Source: Alitta virens
Taxonomy: Eukaryota; Annelida; Polychaeta; Phyllodocida; Nereididae
Reading direction: 5' to 3'
Length of the DNA: 64,000 bases
Assembly: GCA_932294295.1 (NCBI GenBank)
Contig: OW028579.1
Coordinates: forward strand, 10,538,370 to 10,602,369
The position numbers were made by a program, and so were the translations under genes. Shown here piece after piece: positions 34,438 to 46,167 of this stretch (the stretch's first letter is position 1; every line of letters starts with the position of its first letter). The notes beneath the pieces are model-generated. The model was not told the origin of the DNA, did no database searches, and worked only from the letters and a program-made list of their open reading frames with translations.

Positions 34438-36175
34438 TCAAAGTTTTGACCTGAAATGTAGAATTAGAGCTCGAATTGTCATTAGATGAGCCACATCAAT
34501 ATTTGGGTACTGTACGAAAAGCAAATCCAAATCTTTGTCATAAGCACAAAAGTCATTGATCAAAGTTTCAGCAAACTTCAGCAACAGACTTGTGACTGCT
34601 TCAGGAAAGAGGCTGTCCTGTATTTGTTCATTGATGGAAAGGAAATAATTCCACATAAGGTCTTCTTGAAGACATTCCTTTGCAAGTTTCGGCTGTTGGG
34701 TTCTTTTTATTGGGTTTCGTTTTCTATTACAGCACATACAGAGCAGTTGCACATAATCGCACAGTTGTCACAGCAACTGTGGGCACAAACATTGGTAACT
34801 TTTACGCCAAAATGATACATCAGTTTGCCTCTCCGGCATTCGGTAGTTTTGCAGTTTACCTGCATTTCTTCTGATGTGTTTCTATTGGCCAAGTCGGAAG
34901 CATTGACGTTAAGCGTTGCTTTCCCATCACGACTCGCTCTGCTTATCTCCTGTGAGTAAGTCTCGATGCTAGGAGGACAAGATATGTGTATGATTCGACG
35001 AATATCACTGACATCTGCCCCCATTCCAAGGGCTTCTGTGGCAAAAACTAAGCGCAAAGTACCATTGGCAAGCTGCTCAGGAATGACTTTCTTCAGTGTT
35101 TTCGTTTGGGTGCATGGTACTGAGCAACTTTGCAGTGCAAATGATGGGGCAGATAATCCAAGGCAATTCCATGTGCAATGCCACACCATACCAGAGGCAA
35201 GTATACCACAGTTTTTAGAAACTGCTCATTTGAGTCTTCGAGTTCCGTGACAAGGGGTAACAAAATTTCTTCATAAGAATCTCTGACATATATTGTGCCC
35301 TCCAGTGCTTGGTAAATGTCGTTTAACTTCAAGGAAAACCTTTTCCCTGTCTGGACTGTCCAGCACTGTTTCTAGTTGATAAGATGTCCCCATCAACAGA
35401 GTGTTAATCACCTTTTCTCTTGTGGCATTCGTGGCAGTAGCAGTCAGAGCAAGGACCTGAAAACCGTAGAGAATAATGATTAGCTATACAATATAATATT
35501 ACCTAAGTCATTCCCAGTTTATATGGTTATTAATCCGGATTTGTGTGTAAATGAAACTATATATAGGCAAAGGTTTATGTTCAATGTGTCTCAGTTGAAT
35601 TTTCAAGGTTAAAATAATTAAGATTCAGTTCAATAACTAATAGCTTAGTGCAAAAATAATGAAGCCTTTGGTATATAACATTTTCAGTCTTAAATAAAGA
35701 TCAGTCTTAATTCACTTATTAGGCTATAATACGGCCTATCATTCAGTTAACACATCGAATACTGATCCACACTAAAACTGCATGTTAAATATGTATGATA
35801 TGTTAGAAATAATTACGTACCTTAGGCCCTAATAATTTTAGTAGATTGTAAGTTTCTTTGACTTTGGCAGTCACTGTCTCTGGGTGCCCAATTACATATT
35901 GTAACTTGTAAGCCATGTGGGAGATCTTCCAGCTTTTTCACCCTGGCAGCTAAATCTTCAATCCTCTCTGCTCCATGAAAGCGTTCCACAAATTGTTCGA
36001 CAATCACATCCAACGGGCAGACCACGATAATAACAGATTTTTCTATGTAGGGGAGTAGACTACTCCTCCGAGTAGTTCAAATATCAGGGACTTTCCATAC
36101 CCAGTTTCAAGCGAAACAAAACAGTCTCCTTTCCTTGCTTTCTGTATAGATTCAAACCCAGTAGGCGCAAGTCGT
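34438..36175 (-). pseudogene. RecQ-like SF2 helicase, broken and lacking the DEAH block
   Basis: Minus-strand pieces give helicase motifs in order. Motif I is LETGYGKSLIFELL near 36110-36070. An Ia-type segment is VVCPLDVIVEQFVERF. Then come YVIGHPETVTAKVKE near 35900, motif III VLALTATATNATREK just after the acceptor at about 35463, motif IV-like VVYLPLVWCGIA, and motifs V-VI FATEALGMGADVSDIRR and SQEISRASRDGK (about 35051-34913). A Cys-rich tail follows (HSCCDNCAIMCNCSVC), as in RecQ-type zinc modules. The segment that should hold motif II (DEAH) is missing between YNLLKLLGPK and VLALTATAT, and at least three frameshifts are needed to read it. It cannot be an active helicase. It is head to head with L3 (about 1.1 kb apart), and may be the helicase partner of the same transposon family. 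Confidence 0.72.
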
Positions 36176-36177
36176 AA

Positions 36178-36290
36178 AAATGACGTCTTTTTCTGGTCTC
36201 AAATTGGTCATGACGTCGGTGACCAATATGAGACGTAAATGAGACGTAATTTTCAAGACGTCAAAATGACCAGGAAATATGACGTCTTTC
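36178..36290. repeat. GACGTC/GAGACGT-rich inverted cluster
   Basis: Six GACGT(C/A) motifs within 110 bp, several as TGACGTC, arranged partly as hairpins (GGTCATGACGTCGGTGACC; TCTGGTC against GACCAGGA). It could be the end of a MITE or a CRE-like promoter cluster between the helicase and L3. Confidence 0.55.
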
Positions 36291-36304
36291 CCGAATGAAC
36301 AGAT

Positions 36305-36455
36305 GACCATAACGGCTTCAGGCGATGTCCATAACGGCTACAGGCGATGTCCAAAACGGCTACAGGCGATGTCCAAAACGGCTACAAGCGATGTCCAAAA
36401 CGGCTACAGCCATAAATACCAAAACGGCTACACTTTTATACACCAAAACGGCTTG
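36305..36455 (+). repeat. AACGGCTACAGGCGATGTCCA array, left end
   Basis: Five well-kept units of about 21 bp with core AAAACGGCTACAGGCGATG, then looser AAAACGGCTACA units. The complementary array lies at 36565-36785, so this is an inverted pair of tandem arrays about 100 bp apart. Confidence 0.8.
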
Positions 36456-36564
36456 CAATTGCAATTAATGCTGACACCTGAGTAAAACTTGACACTTGAT
36501 CTGATTTTCTCCCCTAAATTATTCCATTGTATTGGTCCTGTCTAATTATAGCTGTGCTGGTCTG

Positions 36565-36785
36565 TGGACGTTTTGGTCTGTAAGTGTAGCCGTTTTGGGC
36601 AGCGGGAAAAGGCACTGTAGACGTTATGGTAAAGTAGTGAAAAAGTGGACGTTTTGGCTAAGGCTTTATAAATCGTGTGGACGTTTTGGTTATGTCCCGA
36701 AAATTGATGTAGACGTTTTGGCTGTCGACGTTATGGTTGTAGCCGTTTTGGCTGTAGCCGTTTTCGCCAGTAGCCGTTTCGTCCG
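36565..36785 (-). repeat. GTAGCCGTTTTGG / GGACGTTTTGG array, right end
   Basis: About ten units of (G)TAGCCGTTTTGG or GTGGACGTTTTGG, complementary to the left array. It has the same design as the AACGGCCA element at 22.1-23.4 kb, with a related core. Confidence 0.8.
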
Positions 36786-36945
36786 CCACCAAAAAAGACA
36801 TGACTAGAATAAGTGTTGCAACGAAGCTACGTTTTATCTCTAGGTGGCAGCACCTTACAATAGCATGCATGAAAGGTTACTGGATTCATCAAACCTAGCC
36901 TGTTCCATGGCCCGTACTAAGCTAGTTTCCCGCGATTAACGAGTG

Positions 36946-37133
36946 AGGGCGCTTCTTGTGTCATACAATTAACACTAGAGGACGCCAAATACTAGTTGAA
37001 TTCTACACTGGTGGCAGCACTAATCACTTTTTGGAAGTAAGGGCGCTTCTTGTGTCATACAATTAACACCAGAGGACGCCAAATACTATTTGAAATCAAC
37101 ACTGGTGGCAGCACTAATCACTTTTTGGAAGTA
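36946..37133. repeat. 94-bp tandem duplication
   Basis: Two copies starting at 36946 and 37040 with only a few differences. Each holds TAACACYAGAGGACGCC and TGGCAGCACTAATC. The latter motif is the complement of one in the 135-bp repeat at 21.4 and 53.8 kb. Confidence 0.9.
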
Positions 37134-37669
37134 CATTCGACCTGTTAGACTCGAATTTGAGCTGTAAAAATAGCGTCGAGGGTGATTATTTAATGAATGT
37201 CATCTATTTCTGACCACGATGTTCATGAACCGGACAACTGAGGATGCTAAATGTGCACATGGAGTGTAATGTCTGGTCGTTTTTGGCCGTTTAATGCAGC
37301 TAAGAATGGACCACATGTTCACTCTTCATGCTCATGCCATGGTGAAGAAGATTAATATGTTTAAAAGCAACTTGGTTGAGTTCAAGTCAACATCAACAAT
37401 GTCCAACTCTAACTCTATGTCTGGTGAGTGAGTCAGTTTGCCATTTAATTCAATATTCAAAATGATCGGTACAAAAATTAGTTTGCCTACAACTGCTTAT
37501 GTATATATATAGTATAATATAGTAGTAATGACTAATGTTACTTAAAATGAATACCAAACATTTTTGTTGGAAGAGGTAGAGATTTTTTATTTCAAAATGA
37601 CTGAGAAAATTACAAAATGTATGGCTTGGAAATATCACACTTCAGTTTCATTATTTTTGCACTAGGTCT

Positions 37670-39600
37670 ATAGATAGATAGATAAATTTTATTTGACCAT
37701 ACGGAGTCAGTTTTGACCCATTCGTCATAAAGGTGCATAGAATGCACAATAAATTGTTAATACAGACATAAAAATTACATATATTGAATATATACTAACT
37801 AAATACTACTTCAAGAACTACTGATCCAAATATTGTATATCTCATTTTCTATACTATAGCATCACAGTGAACACATCTCGTAATACTGAATATCATAATA
37901 CTGAAAAATTAAAATAAAATAATAATATATGAAATAAATCACAATCTCATAGTAGCTGTTATATATTGCCTAGCACCAGGTTTACTGCACCATCCAAAAT
38001 TTTTAACATTTTGCTAAATTACATGAGGGATATAGGCCTCATTGTCCAAGATTTCAAAATGTCAGTTTATCAAATCACATTGGTTAGCACCGAATGATAA
38101 ATGTCTGCATTGACGTAGCTTCCATATAATAGATAACTTAAGATAATGTCTAGCACATAGTACATAGAATAAACTAAAGAACATAAAACATAGAATAAAC
38201 AAAAGAATAGTGACAGTTGCAAAAACATTTACATTAATGTTTTCTAATAATAAGAATAGTCGATTGTCAGGCAGCATTGCGCTGGCCCTGCCTTTAATTG
38301 TCCAGGTAATCAACAGGTAGGTTTGAGTTGACCCTGTGAGCTTACCATAACACATAATACTCTGACACAATGCCCAAATTTTGTCTAATGTACTAACTTT
38401 AATGTTTTGTGGTTGATTCAAATTATTGAGTTGTGTTTTGTCATATAGTGTGACAATAATTTTAGGTTTAGCTTGTGTATGAGTCTGGTCATGCGTTACT
38501 TTCGTAATTATTTATTACTCTAATTTTTGATTACTTTACAGTTTGATCAGGTTTCTCTTGTTAAAACACAGTGAAATAAATTTACCTAGTGCATCAGTTA
38601 CACATTTTTCTCTACTAGACATGATTTTTATAAATTTATCCTCATGGTTCAGGTTATCTAGTTCTATAATGTGTGGAGATACAGACTGCATTAATAGATA
38701 TCTTTCATTATTATACAGGGGACATGTTAGAAGTTTCAATTTCTCTTGTGTTGCAGTGTATACATAGTCTTTCCACCATAGGTGTTTTTGGTTTAGTATA
38801 GCGGCCTGTTTCTATCGCAAGATTATGTGAACTTATTCTAAATTTTGTTAGTGCTAGTGCATGATTTATGTTTGTTGGGGTGGAGAGTAAAGTTTCAAAC
38901 TGAAAATGAGTTTTGAAGAGTTTGTTTGTTCTTAGCTTCGGGTTAGTATCTGTGTTATTTATTTGTTGTAAGGTAATTTTAATGAATTCTGTATGGAGGC
39001 TTTCTTTAATTAGTTGGAATTGTTTATCTGTGATGCTCTGTTCATCCCACAGATGTAGATGATTTGTTTCCGATAAGATATTCCTGAGAGTGGTACACCA
39101 GTGAGTCTGTCTCATGTTATTTAAATTAAGTAATGTATTGTAGGCTTGTTTTACTGGATGTCTTGAGTTAAACCCTATTAGTCTTTTCCAATAGTTCACT
39201 AATCTACATTTCAATCTTAAGGCTATAGGAAATCTTCCAAGTTCACTATATAGGGCTATAGTTGAAGTTGAAATTTTGGTTTTTCATATATGATAAATGT
39301 ATCTTTTCTAGGTTATTTATATTTTTATTCTGAAACCAAACTTCTGAAGTATGTTCCATTATTGGACTAATTTGCATGTCATACATTTTAAGGGCAAGGC
39401 TGGGTTGCAGTTGTCCTACTATATTTTTAATATATGCATTTAATGCACATATTGCGTTGTTAGATTTGTTTGTCAGATTTTTAAGGTTTTGTTTAAATAT
39501 GTCTTTATCATTAGAGATTACAGTTCCTAAGTATTTATACTTATCTGTCATGTTTATCCCCAAGTTTAAATATGGTACTATTATATACATATGAAATATG
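37670..39600 (-). pseudogene. 5'-truncated LINE in L3 intron 1
   Basis: Minus-strand translation gives the C-terminal part of a non-LTR RT (MTDKYKYLGTVISNDKDI, LALKMYDMQISPIMEHTSEVW), then LRTNKLFKTHFQFE and ALTKFRISSHNLAIETGRY, and an RLCIHCN zinc-knuckle-like stretch followed by a frameshift (near 38730) and CPLYNNERYLL. The 3' end reaches a GATA/TATC short tandem repeat at 37671-37686. This family differs from the LINE at 24.4 kb. Insertion left both L3 splice sites intact. Confidence 0.75.
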
Positions 39601-42600
39601 TAATTCATATTATAAATATATTCATTTGTACATAAAATTATGTCATATACACAATATATGAAACAATATCCTATCTGTGTATAGTAGCTGTAGCCTACTA
39701 TGTTGTGAGCTATATCATGTTCTAAGTTCATTGGCAATGATGTTTTCAATTTCTGACTTTGTATCAAACCACTTGATTTGATTTCGACACCTTTTTTTTT
39801 TCCAGAGCACCACAATGTATATTCCTGTGGCAGCACCTCAGTTCTATCACTCAGAAGGGCAAATCTCTCCAGTACCAGTAAAGACACCTGTGAAATCGGT
39901 GTCCCGCGCTTGTGTTGTGTGTGAAAACAGTGGTGTTTCACGTTACAATTTAATTCATTCTGATGCTGGAAAGGACAAGAATTTGTCTGCACTGTTACTA
40001 AAATATGGTGGTATTAACGTATCACAAGGTGTAATTTGTGCGAGTGACCAAGACAAACTACTCAATTTGAACAAGAAAGCTACTGCCTTCTACAAACACT
40101 GCCAAGATTCAATGAATGAATTTGTGCAAACATCCAGTGTGAAACGTTGTGTGATTACATCAAGTCCTTACCAAAAGTTTACTCCAAGTAAACATGTACC
40201 CAAGAAGCTCGTACTAAAAGATTCGACATATCAATCAGAAAGAAAAACAGTCATTAAAAAAAAATTGTTTCCCTCTACTCCAACATCTTCAGAAAAGGAA
40301 AATGAATCCAACCATGACTTTCTTGTTCCCAAACAACGGAAATTATTACCATGGCCCGTACAGAGTCCTGTGTCTCCAATCGACCACAGTCTTGGTTTTA
40401 CTCCCTTGTCACACACAGCTATTGGTTTAAATCTCACTGTTATCTATCAGCTTATTAGGAGGCAAGATGAAGTCATCCCAGAACTGAGACAGACCAAGAA
40501 AGGTTATGTATCTGCCCTAATGAAGCCATATGGCAGTACATCGTACGAACAGCTAGAGAACTTTAGTTGGTATAGCATTGTGCAAGAATTTAAACGCTAC
40601 TTCCCCGTACACCCTCTGAGAAACGAGATGATGCTCAGGAACTACAAAGTGTCATGCCAAGACTTGGTATGGTGTATGCTATTTGTGTTCAGAAGAGAGT
40701 GCATAATTTGTCCCTTGTACAGAGAATGATTGCAACAATTCTGACTGAAGGACTCGGTGATGTTAAGGTAAGCGGGTTTAGTGCAGTATAGCGGACCTAA
40801 ATTTATGCCCTAATTTGGTGTCCATTTAAAATTAAATTCTATAAAAAAATTCACAAGTTTGAAGTTCTGGCACAATTAAAATAACATTTGGTGTAGAATA
40901 GCGGGGGTCTGGGGGTGGTAGCCCCCATGAAAAGCAAAAAATAAACTCAGTATCTACCGTGAATTATGAAAACCGCCGTCATAACTACTTAGTTTGTGAC
41001 GTCATACATTGATTTCAAGGATTTTTACGTCATAGGCATGACAATGAGGCTCGTTGAATATGGTCATAAATCTGCGTTTCGCTATACTGCACTTTTTCCA
41101 GGTAAGCAACTTGATAAAACTGTAGCACCTTATAGTGAACCCTTGCCTTTAACTTAGTTATATTTGTACCATAGGAAAAAATATATAAAATGGTTCTCGT
41201 CAGACATGCTGAGTAGTATTTTTGTAATAATATTAGAGATTGTGCCAATGTCAAACAGCTGGTTACTTAAATTTGGAAAAACATCTGGTCAGTAATTGAC
41301 TGGTCATCATGTCAAATTTGTGAAATGAAAAATACTTAAGAATTTTTAGCAACATGCCTGCTATGCAAACATATTTATCTTTTTCTGATCTCTTTATATT
41401 ATTATGCAGCAGATTGTCCTATTAATATGTAATCCAAGCCATGATTTTGTCACTATGATTATTGAGTTGTTTTATTGGCTTCAGGTATTCGACCGTCTCG
41501 GACCCCCTGGCATTAGTATCCGATATGAGACCAGTTTAGGTCTAATAGAAGATTTAAAAGAAAATGGAGATGTCTTAATCATGGGAGCAATTAAGTCCAA
41601 CCTACGGATTCGAATTTGTGGAGACAATATAAACTTTTGGGTCAAAGTGAGGAAGACACGACAGCTGCTGATTTATGTCTCAGTTTGTCCGAAATTGATC
41701 AACTGGTGGAGGACTATGTGTACATGGCTCACAAAATAGCTCTTCAATATTTTCCCTGCTTTCAATTTCGGAAAGAGCATTTGCCCAACTATCTTGTTGA
41801 TGAAAACATTGACATGATTCAGAAGAAGACCTTATTTATTCCGACACCAGCTCTCCATAGAAATGAGAGCCATTATGGTGACATGGTTGAGATCATGAGA
41901 TACTACTCTCAGATGATTACCCGAGTATACCAAGCTGCTGGTCACAAAGAACCACCTAACACGTGTACATGTGTACACATTGGGGGAGATCTCCTGACAA
42001 GAGTAATGTTTTCTGGCAGCAAATTACTCCTGTTGAATGGTCAGGCTTCCCAGGAACGTGTAGAATTTCTCAAGCCAATTTCGTCCGAGTTTTTTCATTT
42101 GGCAATGAAAATACTTGCTGTAATGTTCAAGCGTTTATACAGCAAAGACAGTGGCAGTGAACTTGGAACTATGAGGAATGCCCAAATTAGATTACAAAGA
42201 AATGATGTCTGCCCGGATGTGAAGAAATTTTATAATGAGGACAAAGAGTTCATGTTTAATTATGTCCACGGGCACATTATTGAAATGATTCGTCATTACT
42301 TTAGGCTGGATGATATAAAGGACAGTTTGCCACCACAAACTCTGCCATCAGATCCAGCAGTACAATATAATTGGGCTTGTGATGAGTTCCGAAGCATGAT
42401 TAAATCAACAGTCGGTACATTCAAATACAGGAAGAACGAGGATTGTAAGTATACATTTTTTAATCTTGAATCATTGAGATTTTTGTAGTGATTATTGTCA
42501 GATTATGATAATAAATGTTTTGTTATTTGTTTATTTTTGCAGCACCATCAATGCGGACATCATCAACTCAAGTTCTTCGCTCATCTGTAAAATTGACTGG

Positions 42601-42775
42601 GACGAGAAACATCCATGCCTCACTGACACCTGAACACAGTAAATCTGTCCTAACAGACATGCAAACTTGTCCTCCCTCCTCAATCCGTCTGCCAGTCCAT
42701 GGTGCTGTAAGACTCATGGTGCAGACTCCACCCACTTTCGCTGCTCAACATTCAATACTGACAGGAACCAGTCAA

Positions 42776-43140
42776 GTCACCCGTACGGCGGTAATCCGTC
42801 CACCAGTCACCCGTACGACAGTAATCTTTCCACCAATCACCCGTACGACAGTAATCCGTCTACCAGTCACCCGTACGACAGTAATCCGTCCACCAATCAC
42901 CCGTACCACAGTTATCCGTCCACCAGTAATTTGTCCACAAGCCACCCATTTCCCAGTAATCCTACAGCTAGTCTACGGTGCTCCAAGAGTCATGGTGTGT
43001 ACCCCGAACACTTCCGCTGCTCAACGTTCAATACTGACAGGAACCCGTACGACAGTAATCCGTCCACCAGTCACCCGTATGACAGTAATCCATCCACCAG
43101 TCACCCGTACCACAGTTATCCGTCCACCAGTAATTCGTCC
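42776..43140 (+). repeat. 30-bp coding tandem repeat in two blocks, within a larger duplication
   Basis: Unit AATCCGTCCACCAGTCACCC plus GTACGACAGT encodes VIRPPVTRTT. Five to six units lie at 42776-42935 and three at 43046-43140. Flanking sequence (about 75 bp containing CGCTGCTCAACRTTCAATAC) is also duplicated with a spacing of about 280 bp, so unit gain was followed by a segmental duplication. Confidence 0.85.
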
Positions 43141-43849
43141 ACAAGACACCAATTTTCCAGTAATCAGACATAACTCTGTAATCCGTCCACCCATCCATAA
43201 AACCTGTGCCGCTAGACCTTCTGTGCAGGTTGGACAAGCTAGAATGATGCAACAACCTTCAAAATGTAGCTATCCGCCAATCAGGTATGTCATCAGACCT
43301 AATCTGCAGGCCATGTCAACCACTGTACGGCGTCCGTCAGTCCAGCTACCAGTCACAATCATGCCGGTCTCTGTGCCTAATAAGCCTGTTCCTTCACCCA
43401 TCAGAACCACCAACATGTTCAAAGTCATATCAAACTCTGGCAAACCCTTAAATATGCATCTTGCCACAGAAAAAACTATAGCAAATTTACCTGAAATACA
43501 TTCAAGATTACCTGTGCGAACTACAGATCGTTCAACTGGACCTTCAGGCGCATGTGCCAACCAGCCAATGTCACAGTGTCAACAGCCTCTTGTGAACACA
43601 TCTGAACATTGTATCTGGATCCCCTGCATTGAGTCACCTGAGCAGTGGGCCAACGCAATTGGTAAGGATGAAAATTGCATCTATAATTCATGTTATAACC
43701 CAATCAGGGCATTGTTTATTTGTATTTTACTGGTAATAATTCCTGTCGGAAGCCAATCAACAAATAAGTTAACTTGGTAAAGTATTAAAAAAAAAAAATA
43801 TATATATATATATTAAATAACTATTTGCTAATATATATATTTCATATAA

Positions 43850-44580
43850 GAAAACAAAAAGGCCAGCTTCTGCAGAAAGCAGATCATCATCTTGGATCAA
43901 ATTTCTTCAGTGTTGCATCAAGTGGCAGGCAAAGCACCACTATGGCATATGTTGCAGTTTTGTCTTCAGTTTGCTTGAACCCTATGAAATGGACATCCAA
44001 GCACATGAATAATATCATGGAAATGGGTGATTGCCTTTACCAGAAAAATGCCCTCAAGCGGGTAAACGTTGCACTGACAGAAATTCCAAGCGAGGTGAAA
44101 TTTGATGCATTTTCAGTGACCATGCAAACAAAAACAGGCTCCGTATTATCAGGGTACCTTGGTGACCAGGAAACGTCTGACAATTCATACAGTTTGCAGG
44201 ATGTAATTCAGGTTTCTTCTGAAAATTGTCCTGGCTGTATTCTGACAACATGTGGGTACAGTTTTGCAATCATGAATATTCAACAGAAACTAATTATTAT
44301 GGACTTCCAGAGTCGCGGTGATGATGGCCTGAGCAAAACATCTGATGGTACTGCTGTTACGATGTTGTTCAGCAGTGTTCAGGATATGGCAAGCCACATT
44401 AGGAAATTAAACCGAGGTAATGGACACTGCAGATTTTACATTGCTGCTGTCGAAGCATGTGTCAAGAAGGACTGTAGGCCTACCATCAATTTTCATGAGA
44501 TGCAGCCACACAAATTCAGTATTAAGCTTGACGATGGGTCCACATTTCAAATAATGCTCGCAAGAATCAACAGAAACTGA
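43850..44580 (+). other. C76-like cysteine-protease domain within L3, catalytic residues changed
   Basis: The region resembles the cysteine-protease fold (deubiquitinase-like, C76 clan) found in herpesvirus tegument proteins and in several animal transposon polyproteins. Visible landmarks are SSGRQSTTMAYVAVLSS, then WTSKHMNNIMEMGDCLYQK, YSLQDVIQVSSENC, CILTTCGYSFAIM, and a MDFQSRGDDGLSKTSDGTAV block. As I know the family, the first block normally has GxQC and the later block DSH. Here the nucleophile position reads Ser and the DSH position reads DFQ, so activity is unlikely. Family assignment is from pattern memory. Confidence 0.5.
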
Positions 44581-44794
44581 CGCAGAGATTGGTACGGTAC
44601 ATCAAGATAAACCTGACAAAGTGTTTGACCTTGCAAGTCTAACGCTGGAGTTTGGCTTTCTGTTCAAGAACGTTCTTGAGAGTGTGAAAACTCCAAACAG
44701 ACAAAGAATGCTTCGAACTTTGAAGCTAATGATGGTTGTCTTGAAAGCTGACAGTTCAATGGGCAAATATGCAGATGAAATTTTGAGACTTCTA

Positions 44795-44944
44795 CATGGC
44801 CAATTGTGCCACGTGCGTTTTCCATGAGAAGGATAAACGCATGGAAAATGCATGGTTTTTGCCTCATTATAATTAGCTATAAACCATGCGTTTTCCATGC
44901 GTTTATCCTTCTCATGGAAAACGCACGTGGCACATTTGGCCATG
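44795..44944. mobile_element. 150-bp palindromic mariner-type MITE inserted in an L3 exon
   Basis: Two arms of about 65 bp starting CATGGCCAA, complementary with only two mismatches, around a short AT-rich loop. TA at 44793-44794 and at 44945-44946 is the target duplication. Removing the element and one TA restores RLLVLQLSKLSEEEA, which aligns with RLLDVQMSLLSEQEA in L1. The 152-bp insertion shifts the reading frame. Confidence 0.88.
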
Positions 44945-45417
44945 TAGTCTTGCAATTGAGTAAGCTGTCAGAAGAAGAAGCATGTTTGATGTTTTATTCC
45001 TTGTTTGTGAACACCAATGGTAAAATTGATGGCTTTGTTCCTTGTGACTTAGCAATGGAATGGTGTGTGAATGCCTACAAGAAACATATAAAGCATATGT
45101 ACAGTAACAAAACAGAGAAAAACATTGAAAATAAAACTGGTGCTTTAGCGAGCCTGAATGCTCTTGTATACGCTTATGACAATGCAACACACATCAAGAA
45201 AAGAAGTGGAAAACACCGAAGGCCCTCGGCCGAAGCAGATGAACTCGGCCTGGCATCTGATCTTCATTCCCTTGATCCCTTCACAGAAAAAAGTGGCAGG
45301 TCTCATGCTCATTTCAAGAATGTCATTTGCTCCATGTTGGGCCATCTACAGTATGATAAATATTTGCAGTGGGTTAACAGAAGAGCCACAGTACACTATA
45401 CTAGCCTAGCAAATTAA

Positions 45418-46160
45418 TTATTTCACAAACGTGCTATTTATCTGTTTATATGACATAGTTGCTTGTTTTATTTACTGTAGTGAACAGTATTACAATTATG
45501 GTGCAAGTATTACAATTTGAAAGTGTGGTAAAAGTAATCTCAAAATGCTAACCAATTGTGCATTAAAATTTTTGTGAAATGGTGATAGGTTTTGACATTT
45601 ATGTTATAATGTTAGATCTGTAGTTAGAATTTTTTTAAAGCTGGTTGATAATGATTTGATCATTTGTTAAAGTTGTTATATCTATGGAATGCCCTGGATC
45701 ACCATAAGTGGTGAGGATCAAATTTATTGCTTGTGCTCAACTAAGTCATTTTCTAAGTCACTGTAATATCTGTGGTAAAGGTCTCTCTTTTGGTCTTTAC
45801 ATTGATATGTTAGTCATATTGTAATTTTTTTCTTTTTACTTATTACCTTGTTTATAGATGTTGGCATGATTTCTTGATAGCTAAAGGGTGCTGACACAGT
45901 CAGGTGGTCAATACTAGTCATGTATTGAATACATTATAAAGCCTGTACTAAGTAGACTTAAAAAAAATATGTGTATTACATGATAAATGTTTATTTCACA
46001 AATAAATCACAAGCATTAGAGTACTGTTTGTAATTTACAATTTAACAACTGTACAATGGTTAATATGTCCTGGCACTATTTAACGCTGCTTTTTTATGCT
46101 TATACTTGTCACTCATATTGTAGCGTTAAAATAAATCACGTGTCTAAATGTCACTTTTTG
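45418..46160. other. No gene seen; 3' flank of L3
   Basis: AT-rich DNA with AATAAA motifs (for example 46001-46006). No exon for the missing 5' part of the P-like transposase was recognised. Confidence 0.5.
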
Positions 46161-46167
46161 GGTGCAG

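Larger units (their letters stand above)
37289..45417 (+). pseudogene. L3: DUF6589-type transposase with C76-protease-like insertion
   Basis: Exons: about 37289-37425 (MDHMFTLHAHAMVKK, donor GTGAGT), 39805-40767, 41485-42444, 42543-43661 and about 43850-45417. The N-terminus has CVVCENSG, VICASDQ and FYKHC (Cys-rich). Next comes the helical region ending LVQRMIATILTEGLGDVK, then VFDRLGPPGIS and GDNINF, IGGDLLTRVMFSG, SSEFFHLAM and ELGTMRN, parallel to L1. Exon 42543-43661 is Pro/Thr-rich with 10-residue repeats. The next exon begins with a C76-like protease domain, followed by the family C-terminal domain (IKHMYSNKTEKNI). L1 has no counterpart of the repeat linker and protease-like part. Damage: frameshift near 40645, loss of about 40 codons with a frameshift near 41645, frameshift near 44570, and a 150-bp MITE at 44795. 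Exon 1 does not join exon 2 in the Cys-rich frame, so it may be 5' UTR. Confidence 0.6.

Noticed and set aside
42667..43173. 168-codon ORF rich in Ser, His, Pro and Tyr
   Set aside because: Alternative frame of the 30-bp repeat in L3; flanking exons continue in the VIRPPVTRTT frame.
43850..44580. Possible integrated virus because of herpes-tegument-like protease similarity
   Set aside because: No capsid, polymerase or other viral genes nearby; the domain lies within a transposase-type gene, where such domains are known.
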